The notes beneath the pieces were generated by a model. The model did not search any database. It had not been told where the DNA came from and saw nothing but the letters and a program-made list of their open reading frames with translations. Of a stretch of DNA of 64,000 nt, positions 33,290 through 45,809 are shown piece after piece. Position 1 is the first letter of the stretch. The number at the start of each line of letters is the position of its first letter. The translations under genes were made by a program, and so were the position numbers. The stretch covers positions 7,713,151 through 7,777,150 of the forward strand of contig NC_056548.1 in the NCBI RefSeq assembly GCF_910596095.1. The letters run 5' to 3'. Source of the stretch: Thunnus maccoyii (taxonomy: Eukaryota; Chordata; Actinopteri; Scombriformes; Scombridae).

Positions 33290-33383
33290 TGAAACTGAAA
33301 GTTTTAGCACAGAAAGAGAGAAACGGAACATTTTGAGGATTTTATGAATCACTGCATCTTTTCAAATGTCTGGAGTATAAATA
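33290..33383 (+). promoter_or_regulatory. Candidate RhoGEF promoter: ISRE-like site and TATA box
   Basis: TGAAACTGAAAGT at 33290-33302 fits the interferon-stimulated response element core GAAANNGAAA. A second GAAA..GAAAC cluster follows near 33312. TATAAATA lies at 33376-33383. All precede the plus-strand RhoGEF gene. An exon ending GAGCAG|gtacta at 33854 could link this promoter to the first coding exon, but it has no in-frame ATG. Confidence 0.35.
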
Positions 33384-34342
33384 CTGCAGAGCTGTAGCTG
33401 AGGTGAGTTTCCTGTGGCTTTGTTTTTGCTTCATTGCTTGATTTTTTCTGAAGGATTCTTGAACACTTGGACAGCTGAATTATCATTGTGCTTTTAAGCA
33501 TAATCACTTTTTTTTTTAACTAGATAGTATGTGTATCATAGTCTTGTAACCTACACTGAAAATGGGTTTTTTTTCATATTTTGATTACACAAAAGTGCTC
33601 TAAAATGACCTAAGGATAGCTATAATTAACCTCTAAAAGAGGGATTTTTATTTGGTTAATTTGCTGTTAAAACATTAGGTTATTGCTTATTTCATATTTC
33701 ATATTTTTTGCTGATCCGTGCCTGTCCTTCTGTCAGCAGACTTATAAGGAGGGATCTTGGCTCCTGCAGCCTTTTCCCCTGCAGGGCTGAGCTCTTTGGC
33801 TGGCTTGCCACTTCCTTAGCAGAGGGGCTGCTGGCAGGGGCAACATCTGAGCAGGTACTACAAACAAACACGTATACAGACATGAAAGTCTTTATTACAG
33901 GTTAAACATGTTATTCTGACTCCTTTGGTTTAAATAGACTGAGGTAGAAAGAATAAATGATGACAGATTTTGCATTTTTTTGTGCTTGAAATCATAACTC
34001 TTCAGTCAAACCTTATGTAGATGCTAAATTAAAGCCAGTTTCTTATAATGTGTGTGAGCATTCGGTTAGAAAGAGGTTAAGGATTCACTTTACTGTGAGA
34101 AAAACAGGTTGACTTCCCCTGTTTTGTTCCCATTGTGTGTCTGCTGCTACACTATCTGATCTATGTTGGGAGGACACAGGAGAACATGCACCTACACTCT
34201 GTTTTTATCTACAGTCTGCCAGCTGACTGACGGCCGGTAATAGTCAAAAAAGGTCATTTAAGCTGCACAGTGTGTGATGAACATTAATCACTGTTGAGTG
34301 TTTGCACACAGCTTTGTTTGTGTCTCTCTCTCTGAACAGGTC

Positions 34343-37300
34343 ATGAAGCCTCAAGAGGCCGAGCTTGTCACTGAAATCTCCAAGGTATTCTGTGCTTTCC
34401 CCATCAGCTAGAGTTTGTTAAAGAGACAGTTCGCTGTAAATTTCAAGCTCTGACTTCTTGCAAAATCAGCAGCAGATGGAAAATAAATCCAGTCTGAGTG
34501 CAGTTTAGGAGATCAATGTGTAAAGATACATTCTGTTGTGCATTGTGATAAATAAATCTGATATTTCTGATTAACATATTTCCACCTGATGTCTCCCTCA
34601 GTTACAATGCATGGTCTCGGAGCTGAAGACCGGCTTCACGAGCGCCCTGCTGGAGCTCAGTCAGATCCAACATGGAGACACTTACCTGAGGGAGGAGCTG
34701 GAGGAGAACAGGAGGACCTGTCAGAAAAAGGCTTTACGGTTGGAGGCGCTGGTCGAGTCTCTGCGGGTGAGAGCCTGTTAGAGACAAATCAAGTGTGTAA
34801 AGTTTAGTTAGACTCCCACGATGATTAAAAGAGGAAGGAAAATTAACCACAGAAACATATTGCAGGGAGTTCTCTCCAGGACTGTGCATCATAAACAGAT
34901 ATAACACAGTATTAAATGATGCTTATTGAAACTCATTTGTCATCCTGCAGGAGGAACTTGGTGTGATGCAGTGTCAGGTCTTGCAGCTCTACAGTAACAG
35001 ACAGAGACCTCGGGAGGATGGAAAGAGCTCCATGTCAAAACAGAGAGAAAGGTAACACAGATATTAACTACAGAGCAGCTCAGATAAGAAGACTAGCTTT
35101 GCATTATTAGTTTAAACAAATTGATTCAAAGTCCCGATGATCAGTGGCTTCTCACAGACCATTTATCTGAAGGTTTATGAGAAATATTATACAGTGAAAA
35201 ATACAGTGATCGACTTTTCACCATTTTCTGACATTTTACAGGTCAAACAACTAATTGAGAAAATAATATAATCTGATAATATTGTCGTGATTCATTTATG
35301 TCATGATGATGATGATTAAAATACAATCACAGCAGTCAAAAACTAGCTGATTTGACCTGGTCAGCAGGTGGAGAAAACACTGTGATTACAGTATGATAAT
35401 GCATGATACAACATATCTTTGTATGTTAAAAACATGTAATAAATCAGATAAATCAGACATTTTGGCGTCCGTCCACTGTTGTGATGCAGTGATCCAGTCG
35501 AGCCGGCCGGGGGACGGAGTCACTGTGACTGTTCATCTGGTCCTTCGGCCTGCCTGTCCAGAGGAAAACTGCTCCTCCACTGTTTCCTGCAGGGCCTCAA
35601 AGCTGGACTGAACGAAGGCACAGGTGAGCTCACACAGAGGTCAACATCATCTGTCAGATTAGTAGAAAAACACAATTGTGATTCAAGCTGCATGTTACAT
35701 TTGCTTTCAACTGTACCAAATATCTTTTTGACAAAATATGTGTATGGTAAAATGTTCAATAACCATTTTAAGGATTGTAAAAAATCCAGTATTAGTTTAT
35801 TTCCTTGTGCAGTGACAAAACAGCATCACACATCAGGAACAAAACAAGCTTGTGCTGCCATAGGAAACATGTATATTAGGGGATACACAATTTTAAACCT
35901 TTTAACCATAAGAAAGCAGACATCATCATGTTACAGGAGCCACTGGAGGTTCAGTGATCGCTTGAAAGCTCTTCAGCTCCTCTGTGAATTTACACATGTT
36001 GGTATATGTGGTTTGTTAGTATATTTCTGTATGTATTTCATGTCTCTACCTCTGTCTGTGTTCATGTCGTGTCATTTTCTGATTCAGTCACATATAAAAC
36101 AACAAATATCATATTATACGAATTGCTGTTCGTAAAGAAAAGGATAGGTTTGCAGTTTTTTAGGTCTGTCTTAAAACAACAGTCAGGTGTCCATATGAAC
36201 ATTGAAACAGGTTTTTTTTTCCCTTAATCATTCCTTCATACTGGCCATCAGAAGATTCTTTCATAATGCAATTGTTTTAGGACAGACTTGACTTGACTTT
36301 TTTTTTTTTTGGAGCAGATGCACGACATCAGGTGGCGATGCAGCTTCTCCATTCTGAGTGGGAGTACGTATCAACCTTAAACCAGCTATATGACAAATAC
36401 AAGACACCACCGGCCCACCTGATGACTGTAGAACCATAGTAAGTACTAAACAGCTTCCATCTTTCTTTGTCTACTGTACAAAGAAAGAAAGTTGATTCAA
36501 ACTGACCTAGCATGGAAAGTCACAACATGAGGAAGCAGAAATGGAAAAGATCTCTATAAAATGTGAATGTTTTCTCATCTGCAGTGAATACACATCTGTA
36601 TCTGTACAGTAAAACATCAAAAAAATCTTGTTATCTGTGTTGTTGTATCCAGTCAGACGTATCTGAAGTTTGTGGAGCAGCTGTTACAGCGACATCTGCT
36701 CTTCAGGAACACCCTGCAGGAACGACTATCTGCTGAACACTGGAAATCTCTGGTTGGAGACATCCTGGTGCAGCTTATCGGCCAAAACGATGCAAGTAGA
36801 TCCTTTTTCTTTCTAAAAAAATGATTCAGGTGATTGCGTTGAACTCTGAGGGTGCTTATAATCACTCTCATTTTCCAGACAGCTTTTTCTGATATGTACC
36901 TTGGATACACAACAACCCTGGCATCATTCCTCTCCCTGGAGTTCAACAGATTGAATCATCCCGAGAAAAGTCACAAAACACAGGTAATTACAGCGTTAAC
37001 AGTAATCAGTCATAGTGGACTAGAAACCAAACATGCTGATGGATATTTTCTGTCTGCCATTTACAGAGTGGCCAGATGGAGAGAGAGGAAATGAAACTGC
37101 TGTCTCTGCTGTTGGCACCCGTCTCTCGCATCCACAGCTACCTGAGTCACATTCAGGTGAGTCAGCAGAGACGGTGAGTCGAGTCAGTGACACTGCAGGC
37201 GAACGCTGACCCTAAAGTTGAGCTGAGCGAAGCTAAAGTTGAAACTGCAGCCCAGAATGAGACGTCCAACACCTGAAAAACACAATCAGAAAATAAAAAA

Positions 37301-40300
37301 CGTGAGGATGTTTAAAGAAAAGTGGGGGGAAAGATCAGTGGATTGTTGGAAGGTTTAGAAACGCTTTTAAAGATATTAAACATTAAATACATATATTTAA
37401 GTTAACTGATTGTTTAAAGCTGCAACAATAAGTCGATTGATCTGCAACTTTTGATAACTGAATCACCGTTTTAACCATTTTTTAAGCAAAAATGCCAAAC
37501 ATTCAGTGGTTGCAGCTTCTCAAACTTGAGGATTTTAAGCTTTTCTGTGTCATGCATGATAGTAATCTGAATATCTTTGGATTTTAGACTGTTGATCAGA
37601 CAAAACAGGGTATTTTGAAGACGTCTCTTTGAGCTTTAAGAGATGATAACAGGCATTTTTCTCTATTTTCTGACTTGATTAATCAAGAAAATAATTGGCA
37701 GCCCTACTGAAGACTGGAGATAAACTGAAAATCATTCCTACTCACTTTAACACTGACTGATTTGCTTATTTCTGCCTCACCTTCCTCCTCTAGAACTTGT
37801 TGCAGTGGACGGGTAAAGAGCATCCTGACTGCAGCCTCCTTCTGGGAACCGAGCGAGCGCTGAGGGGCGTTTTGTCTCGCTGTCATGTGATTCTGGAGGA
37901 AGATGTCCGATGGGAGGAAGCAGAGGGAGCTGGAGGAAGCAGGTGAGAGCATCATCGAAAGGATTAACTGTCTAATCATGAACTGCATGTGTGTGTTTTT
38001 TTAATCATGTAAAAACACTCAAGTAACATTTATGCCTCAGGAAAACATCAGATTAGGTATTTTTTCCTTTGAAAAGTAAAATAAATCCAGTACATGGGCT
38101 TAAAGGTGACTTTACATAGATCTATGAGCTAAAACAGATTAAAAATGATGATTTATCATAGTACAGCCCTTTGTCCCAGTTTGATATGAAATGCCTGTTC
38201 TTCTGTGTTTTTGACTAAAGTTCAGAGTTTAAAATATAATTTCTTCTGTGCATGACCAACAGCTGCTCTGACTCAGCAGCCGGAGGATCCTCTGCAAACT
38301 GTTGCATGAGGAACCATCATCCCAGAGAGTCTCAGAAGGGCAGAGGGGAGTCAAACCCTGCAGCTCAGAGGTGAGTGTTGCCCTCTGCTGGCTTTAGATA
38401 GTACAGCAGGTAGGAGAGACTCTGCAGTCAAAAGACGTAGACAGAAGTGTCTTTTTCACTTGCAAAAATGACCCTTGTTCTGTATTTAGATGACTGGCAC
38501 CATTGTCCTCAGAAATGCTTCTTTATATGTTGTTCCTACGTAGATTTTGTTTAAACCTCTACATGTCCAGGGGGAGTTGTGGTGGGAAGACCTTAATCTT
38601 TCCAGCAACACTCACATTATTACTTTCAGTAACATCTGAATGCTTTGACTGTCCATCTGAGGCAGTTGGGGTTTAAAGCACCATAAGGACCATAACAGTG
38701 TTTTTGCAGGTTTTTGTCTGAATTTTAAAAAAATCCATTCCAGGTATCCATGATGGTGTTGTCCATTCATTTCAGTCCAGTGTGAAAATCAATTTGCAGA
38801 CATTTTGAACTAGTTGAGATCAGTAATCCATCACTTTTCTCAAAGTTCCAACATCTATCATCTGAAACAGCTGTCACCAGCTGCTAACCAAAGCTAAAAG
38901 TTAGGGAAAAAACAATAAAACTTGCAAATTTAGCAACAGTGTTTCGCAGTAAATGGGATAAAACATGGTAAATCTTTTGCTGCATGTGTAGCTTCTGTTC
39001 ACTCTTCAGTTTCCATCATTCCTGTTGTTGCTGTTCACTTTAATGCTCTGTGGCCACCAGCATCTTCTTGGTACACAAAAATCAGTTCACTGAACTAAAG
39101 GCTCATAAAAAGATGAAAGATGATGAAAATTTTAAAGAGCCCCTTCTGAACTGTTTAAAGACATGAAAATAGTCTAATAATAATTTGTTTAAACTGCATA
39201 CTGGACCATGATTGGCTCAAACTAGTTGTGATGTCATTAATCATACCTGTAGGTAGACGTCTTAACGGAGGTTTAAGGATAGCAAAGTGAAACTTTCCTC
39301 TTTACTAGATGATTTTGAAACCGTCTTCTTGTGTCAAACTCTGCACAGTGAAGCTCAAACATCAAGGTGAAGTAACAATAAGAAAAACACATTTTTGAGT
39401 GGAGAAGAGGGTTTAGGTCTGAACAGACGGACAAATCAGGCCTTACAGTGTGGATTAGATCTTTTATGTTTCTCAGTAAATGATGTGGTACTTTCTTTTC
39501 TCAGATTTTTACAACCTTCATGCTGCTGTCCCTCATTCTACCAGCTGATGTCTCCTGGTACAGTAACCTCCTCTCTCCTCTCCACAGAGACGACCAGCAG
39601 GCCGTTAACCTCACTAACGGGATTGACGGCTGTCACTCGATGCGTCTGGAGTGCTGGTCCTGCAGTCCGGTGAGGAGGAAGGGCTGTGGAAGAGACCGGG
39701 CGGCGGTCCTGAACCAGCCAGCGCCCTGCGGACACGCTTATTGCTCCCTCCTCACTCCGGAGACTCCAGGATGGGGAGAGAACAGCGACTCAGGCCAGGG
39801 CACCTTCAGCCAGCCCACTGGGAAAGGCACCAACGAGCTGGAGGCGCCTCATGCCAACCACAGCCTTGATGACTGCGAGACAGACCAGGACGACACCTCG
39901 GCCTTCGACTACTCCTCTGTCACCTCCTGCAGCCCTGATGGCACCCTGCGCAGGGAGACGATGGGCAGCAACAGTGGGGAGGACGAAGAGGAGGACAGCC
40001 AGGTGCCGGTGCTTTTGAAGCCCTCATTAAGCCAGCAGCAGCAGCAGCAGTCCAGAGATGCACCCAGAGAGAGGACTGTGTGTCTGAGGTGGCAGATTCC
40101 CAGATTAACCCCTCACCCTCCTCTGAGAAACCCCGCAGGTCAGTGTGTGGACGGGCCCACGCCATGCCTCGTCAGCTCCTACGGGAAGAGGCTGGTCAGC
40201 GTCAGGAAAGGGTCACCTCCTCTCCATCCGAAAAGTGCCTTCAGGCCCATCTGGGATGACCCGTCCAAACAGGTAATTAAGTTTTTATTACACAAGCGCT

Positions 40301-41715
40301 GTGTTGTGTAATTATACTGGTCCAGCGTGAGAGGATTCTTGTCTCTGGCTGTCTAAGAGACTGTGGGCAGCTCACACCAATAAAATGCAACAGCCAGAGC
40401 CCTAAATCTGATGTGTCCTTAAATATTTATATTGGCATCCAGTTAGTTTTGGAACTGATTACAATATTTCACTCCTTGAAAAGTTTACAAAGCTACACAG
40501 CCTTGTTCCCTTGTTAAAAACTCCTTGTAGTCCCGGACTTTAATGTATTTTCATTTCTATTTCAGATGCCACACACACACAGACATATATACATAATAAA
40601 TAATAATATACCATCTTATTGTAGAGCTCATGTCCTTCACCGTCTGTGCAGGTGATTAAAGAGACTGAACTTCAGAGAGTCCGCCTATTCCTTCTGACAG
40701 AGGGGGATTCAGTTGATGCAACTGGCAACATAAAGCACTCAGCATTCACAGAACCTCTCTGACCTGCTTGAATAATAAAAAAAAAAAGTGCATTTTTGCT
40801 TTTAAAGTGTGTCAGACAACAAACCTTCCAAAAAGAGCACATTATCTACTTGTATTAAGGCTGCACAAACCTTTAAATTTATGAATCTGGTGCCCCTAGT
40901 GGTAGACCGTCAGAGTAATTTGAAAGATGCTATAATCACATTAAAACTTCTACATATATTAGCTTGTCTTTGTGTACATACGAGGCAGTAACGGGACACA
41001 TCTGCCAGATTTTAATGGCTCTTGAGATAAAAATGTTCCAAAAATGGCTTATCTAGCAATGTTAAGTAATGCTTTAAAAACCGCAGATTCCTGCATCTGC
41101 GCCAAAAACAAATCACTGGCTCATGGTGCAACTTTCCAGTGAAATCTGTTGAGTTGTTTTTTTTTTGGAAATGCTGCCAACTAACAAACAAAAGGGACCA
41201 AAATCCTTATTAATGAGCACTGCAGAACATTATGGCTCCATCTTCAAATATGATATGATTAGTCTTTCTTAAATCCTTTAATACCATATTTTCTTGCACA
41301 GTTTTCTGTTTATTTATACCCTCAAACCTGCTCTGTGTCTCCACATCACCTCATGGATCAGGCTGATTCGGCTCCAGAGAAGGACAACAGACAAGGCTTC
41401 GTACCGATCCAAGCTACAGCGAGGCAAAGCTTTCAGAATTTCAACCCGAGCAGAGAAAATCTGAGGTGAGAGCCTTCATGAGAGTGATTTTACCTGTTCC
41501 TTACTCTCATTACAGGTATGACTGAAGCAGGAAGCTGTAAGTCACATGATTAAACCTGAATTTGATTGGTTAAATAATCATTTTTTTTGTTTCCTGCTGC
41601 TGGTTTCTTCAGACCAGGCCTGGTTCAGCAGCGAGGCGGCCACGCAGCAGTGCAGAACAGTGGAGGATTGTGGGACGACAGCGAGGACAGCGAGGGACCC
41701 TGCAGCACTGTTTGA
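34343..41715 (+). CDS. RhoGEF (DH domain) protein, ARHGEF33-like
   Basis: Predicted Rho-family guanine nucleotide exchange factor. Coding exons: 34343-34384, 34602-34766, 34951-35051, 35490-35623, 36318-36438, 36653-36791, 36879-36983, 37067-37156, 37794-37942, 38263-38370, 39588-40272, 41362-41465 and 41613-41715. Phases agree throughout and give 681 residues. Residues about 10-95 look like the ARHGEF33 coiled-coil start (SELKTGFTSALLELSQIQHG). The DH region is about 150-340, opening VAMQLLHSEWEYVSTLNQLY, with FRNTLQERLS and HIQNLLQWTGKEHPDCSLLL. No PH domain is visible, as in ARHGEF33. Residues 385-613 come from one large exon, Ser/Asp/Pro-rich with a short Q run. The end is GPCSTV. Intron 6 uses a GC donor. 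Human ARHGEF33 is beside SOS1; this gene is beside sos2, so I infer an ancient duplicate rather than the direct ortholog. Start chosen as the first in-frame ATG. Confidence 0.85.
36141..36297. mobile_element. Foldback MITE, copy C (internally deleted)
   Basis: Has the same left end as copy A (GTCTTAAAACAACAGTCAGG, then TGTCCATATGAACATTGAAA) and an inverse right end (TTGTTTTAGGACAGACTTG), but only about 155 bp in total. The right end runs directly into the T-run that serves as polypyrimidine tract for RhoGEF exon 5. Confidence 0.75.
36792..36878 (+). other. GC-AG intron in the RhoGEF gene
   Basis: The exon ends AACGAT and the intron opens gcaagt, closing ttttccag before ACAGCT. The only nearby GT (gtagat) would leave phase 1 against a phase-0 acceptor. 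The GC donor keeps the frame and gives QND|TAFSD, which fits the DH helix pattern of ARHGEF33. The motif GCAAGT is the standard GC-donor consensus. Confidence 0.75.
37417..37706. mobile_element. 'GCTGCAAC' family element in RhoGEF intron 8
   Basis: Opposite orientation to the copy at 8624. It starts AGCTGCAACAATAAGTCGATT and ends AATAATTGGCAGCCCTA, with GGATTTTAGACTGTTGATCA inside. Non-coding. Confidence 0.65.
38620..39415. repeat. Interspersed repeat in RhoGEF intron 10
   Basis: Second copy of the family at 29110-29640: CTGCATACTGGACCATGATT, GGTAGACGTCTTAACGGAGG, GTGTCAAACTCTGCACAGTG and ACACATTTTTGAGTGGAG. It extends further left than the first copy. Non-coding. Confidence 0.6.
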
Positions 41716-42236
41716 CCCCCGCTGTCCCTCCTCAAGAGACCAGAAGACTCTCAGTGGGAAAAAAAACCAAACTGTCACACATAAAACTGCAGATACTGTG
41801 TTGGAGCTCTGTGACGGACGGACTCAGAAACAGCAACATAAATGCATGAACGAACAATCGGTGAAACAAACATGGATTTCTCTTGATTGTCTGTTAAATC
41901 TGAATCCGTTTAGCTGTTATATTTCTTCAGGATGACACTTGTAGGATAAATAGATAAAACTAAAAAAGGGGGTTTGTGTTTCAAACAGCAGCAGCAGCAG
42001 GAGCACAAGTCTCACAATGACACTGCAGAAAACATCTAATATGAGGAAACATTGGCAAGAAAATGAAGAAATCACACTTTCCTTCTTGATTTCTATTTTT
42101 AAAACCCCACTTGAATATGCTTAACCTTATTTCCTTGAGCATTCAGAGATGTTGCCTGATATAAGACCAGGATATATCCATCTGTAGCTTAAGAAAAGTG
42201 CTAAATAACAACTTTTATATAACTTAATAGCGATCA

Positions 42237-42740
42237 GAGCTTTTTTCTTGCTGTAAATATTCCTCCTGTTCATACTGGCCATTAGAAGATCCCTTTATGA
42301 TGCACTTACAGTGTAAGTGACGGGAGTCAAAATCCACAGTCCTCCTTCTGTGCAAAAATGTATTTAAAAGTTTATTTCAAGCTGATATGAAGCTTCAGTC
42401 ATCCAAATGAGTCAAATCAAGTAGATATCTTTCATCGTTACAGAATTTTTAGTGCCAAAGTTCCTCTTTTGGTTACTATACTTCCACCGCAGCTCAACAG
42501 GGAAACACAAATTTGAGGGAATTTTACACTAAAAAGACTAAATGTGGCAGATACCTACATGATATGACTAATCCAGACTGCTGAGGCCTCATATAAGCTT
42601 CAAATCAACTTTTAAATGCATTTTTGCACAAAATAACTGTGGACACACTGTGGATTTTGACCCCCCCATCACTTACATTCAAAGCACATTTGAAGAGGAT
42701 GTTTTAATAACCAGTATGATTACAGCGAGGAAAACCTCTG
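42237..42740. mobile_element. Foldback MITE, copy B (ends lost)
   Basis: Matches the interior of copy A in order: TTCCTCCTGTTCATACTG, GATCCCTTTATGATGCACTT, CTACTTGATTTGACT-like segments, CACCGCAGCTCAACAGGGAA and TGCATTTTTGCACAAAAT. The outermost 60-odd bases with the perfect inverted termini are missing. It lies in the 3' region shared by the RhoGEF gene and sos2. Confidence 0.75.
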
Positions 42741-42883
42741 CAATACCTGTTTAAAAAAAAACCCACTTTAGTTACAGTAAAACAAGAGGAGAAATGAGTA
42801 GTTCAGTACAAAATAAGACTGGGTGATTTATTAATCTCATCAAGACCATTAATACAAAGCAGTTAAAAGGCCACATACCATCA

Positions 42884-42889
42884 AATAAA
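42884..42889 (+). terminator. Candidate poly(A) signal of the RhoGEF gene
   Basis: AATAAA on the plus strand about 1.17 kb after the RhoGEF stop. It lies 50 bp beyond the candidate sos2 signal on the other strand. Assignment is by position only. Confidence 0.35.
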
Positions 42890-45307
42890 CCGACTGCTGG
42901 ATCAAGCTGTTACAGTGCCACCGGAGGAAAAAACCAATCTGTTATTCTGTCGGGCTGGGAATAACGTAGAAAACAAAAAGAAAAACATGGCAAACTCAAC
43001 CCCACCAATACTGACTTCTTGGGAAAACTTTGTCGATCGAGGGAAACGGACAGAAAAAAAAAAAAAAATCCTCCGAAACTCATCAGCTGCACAAATGGCA
43101 GGAGGAGGAGGAGGAGGAGGAGGAGGAGCGCTCTGTTCTGTGAGAGCGAAGCGAGGAGGATTTTTTTTTTGTCAGCTGACATCAGACATCCTCAGGTGTT
43201 TCTATCTTTTCCTAAACTCGACGGGGGGGGTCTGGGGTTTGTTGGAGGGGGGGGGGAATAGAAGTGAGGTGGTAGACTTGTGTGTTTTTCTGCCCTGATC
43301 CATGTATAAAGTGAGTTTGACAGCTGCATAGGACCACTGCATTTACAAACATATGACCTATAACAACTGCGGCTCTTCAACAGTACAGCCTAAAGTGCAC
43401 AAAGTGTGTTTCTCAGAAGAAAAAAAAAAAAAAAAAAAAAAAAAGTCCAATTCTTCACGATGCTCAAATACTTGCAACCGAATATATTTCTACATATATT
43501 CAACTGCAAACTTAATACAGTTCCAACCTCTTGTTTAATGAGTGTTAGCATTAAAAAGTCTTTGAAAAGGAGACAATCGAAAGGCAATTAGTAGGATGTA
43601 CAAAGTGAAGCACACGTCTAGTAAGTGCTTGGCATATTGAACTGTATATTTTCATTGCTTTAAAACAGCTAAAGGGGGAGGGGAGGGGGGGCAGGAGGGA
43701 GGAGGGGGGGGGAGAAAAAAATGGCTTTCCTCAGTTAATACTCCCAGTGTTTAAAACTGGAGATTGTCTGTAAGTAAGTTAGTGACAGTGACCTGTTTTT
43801 TTCTCGTTTTGTTTTTGTTTGGATTTTTTTTTTTTATGATTTTTTTAAATTTTTTATCCGACTGTAGCAGCATTGGATTATTAGGCAATATTCGACTGAC
43901 TGAACAGATGCGGATGAGGGGATACAATACAACAGGGGTGGGAGGAAAAAAAAAAAAAAGTCACTTTATACAAATTATTTAGTTAGTGTATACATGTTAT
44001 ATATACACAGTATCCACAAACATGTACAATTTCATAGTGTATAGCTTTGTTCTAAACATTACATAGGCAACTTTATTTTTTAGCATTTTAGACACCATTT
44101 GCTTATTCTGTAAAGTAGAAAACAAAATAAAAAGGCACATCTGAGCATGATGCATGGATTATTTCAGTCTTTCCAAAAATGTTTCGAGCAGGAAAAAAAA
44201 AAAAGAAGAAAGAAAGAGATGAAGAAGAAGTTTGGGTTAAAAAGTTCCTCTTTTTTTTTTTTTTTTTTGTCTTTTTTTTTAAATGGGTTTGTAGGTATTT
44301 GGAGCAGCCACTGGGGGGAGCTGACCCAGCTTTGGTGGTGGTGGTGGTGGTGGTGGTGGGAGGAGGGGGTTGCGTGCTTCCAGTGCTGAGTTTTAATACC
44401 AATGAGTTAAGAGTTGGTCATGTGGGGGCTTATTGGAGAAGAGCACAGTGTCAGACAGCAGCACACGTCTGTATGAGGGGGTCGGGGGTTAAGACATCGG
44501 CTTTTCGAAGAGTCGGAGAGAGAGAGAGAGGAACAAAAAAAAAAAAACTGCTTTCGCCAGTTTGCGTCTTTAGTTTTCTCTCCTCGTCTTCCTCCTGGAT
44601 CGGTGCTGTTTGATATCGTGGCAGACGTCCCCCCCACCCCCCCTCCCACACTCCCCTCCACCTCTGTTGCGCGACACACAGAGAAAGACGCAGAGAGAGG
44701 GGGATGTTTTAATAGTCTCATCGCAAAAAAAAAAAAAAAACCTGCTGACTTTGCCCAAGCTCGATGTGCAAATGGAGTGATCTCGGCTCTCGTGTTTTTT
44801 CCCATCCGGGGCCGAGAGGACGTGGAGCCTGGGGAGGAGTAGGGGAGGTGAGGGGGGTGGGGGTCAGAGGTCACCGCTGTTGGATTTTTAAAGGCAACGT
44901 TTTGTGGCTGCGGAGAAGCCTGACCAAAAAAATAACAAAAAAAAAAGAAAGTAAAACAAAAACAGTCAGACAGTTTGACTCACTTCTATACAGTCACAGT
45001 GTACAGTTGAGATACAAGTGGAAGGAGGGCGGGAGATATGGGGGGCGGGGAGAGGGGGGGGGTTCAGTGTTGCCTCCTTTTCGTGTTTCTTTTTAATGTC
45101 ACATTAGTTTAAAAAAAAAAAAAGAAAAAAAAAAAAAAAAAAGGAAATCCCTTATCCCCCTGCATAAAATAAGACTTTGGCAACTGTTTTCTCTTCAGTT
45201 CGTAGGAAAAACAAGTCAATGGAAATAATCGTCTGTTGTTTGCCTGCCGCTCACACACCCACAGTGAAAGAGCTACGTCGAAGTTGATCGTTGAGGAGAG
45301 GCGAGGT

Positions 45308-45346
<39 letters not shown>

Positions 45347-45775
45347 TGAGCTGCAGCAGGACTCCAGGGTTGAAAAACGATGATGTCAATGCCCAAAGAA
45401 ACAAAGCATGACAGTTGAGGCTACAAAGTCCAAGGCCCCCCACATGCACCCCCACCCTGGTACTGGAGTGGGACGTGGGGTTAAGTTTGAGTTTAAGTGT
45501 GTGAGGGGTGAGAACTTCTTCTTCTTGTTTTTTTTTTTTTTTTCAAAGATTTCTATGAGGAGCAGACAGTCCTGCTCCGTAAGAACAAACAAACACACAC
45601 ACAGCAACAGTGTCTTGGTGCTCCTTGTTGTTTATTAGCTGGCACACCGGTGTGGGTTTCTCATTGGCACAGAGGGTTTATGATGAAGGCGGAGCTACTG
45701 ATCCCCTGAGAGGCACAGCGGGGGGGGGGGGGGGTGTTGTGATTGGTTAATGCAGAGGGCGGGTGGGGGGAGTTA

Positions 45776-45778
<3 letters not shown>

Positions 45779-45807
<29 letters not shown>
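45779..45807. repeat. (GT)n microsatellite
   Basis: About 14 GT dinucleotides in the sos2 3' region. Confidence 0.95.

Positions 45808-45809
<2 letters not shown>

Noticed and set aside
33708-33854. Upstream coding exon extending the RhoGEF N-terminus
   Set aside because: It is open and in phase with the exon at 34340, but has no ATG, so I kept the start at 34343. It may be a 5' UTR exon.
36792-36878. Frameshift or pseudogene status for the RhoGEF at the exon 6 end
   Set aside because: A GC-AG intron explains the junction and every other phase and splice site is intact.
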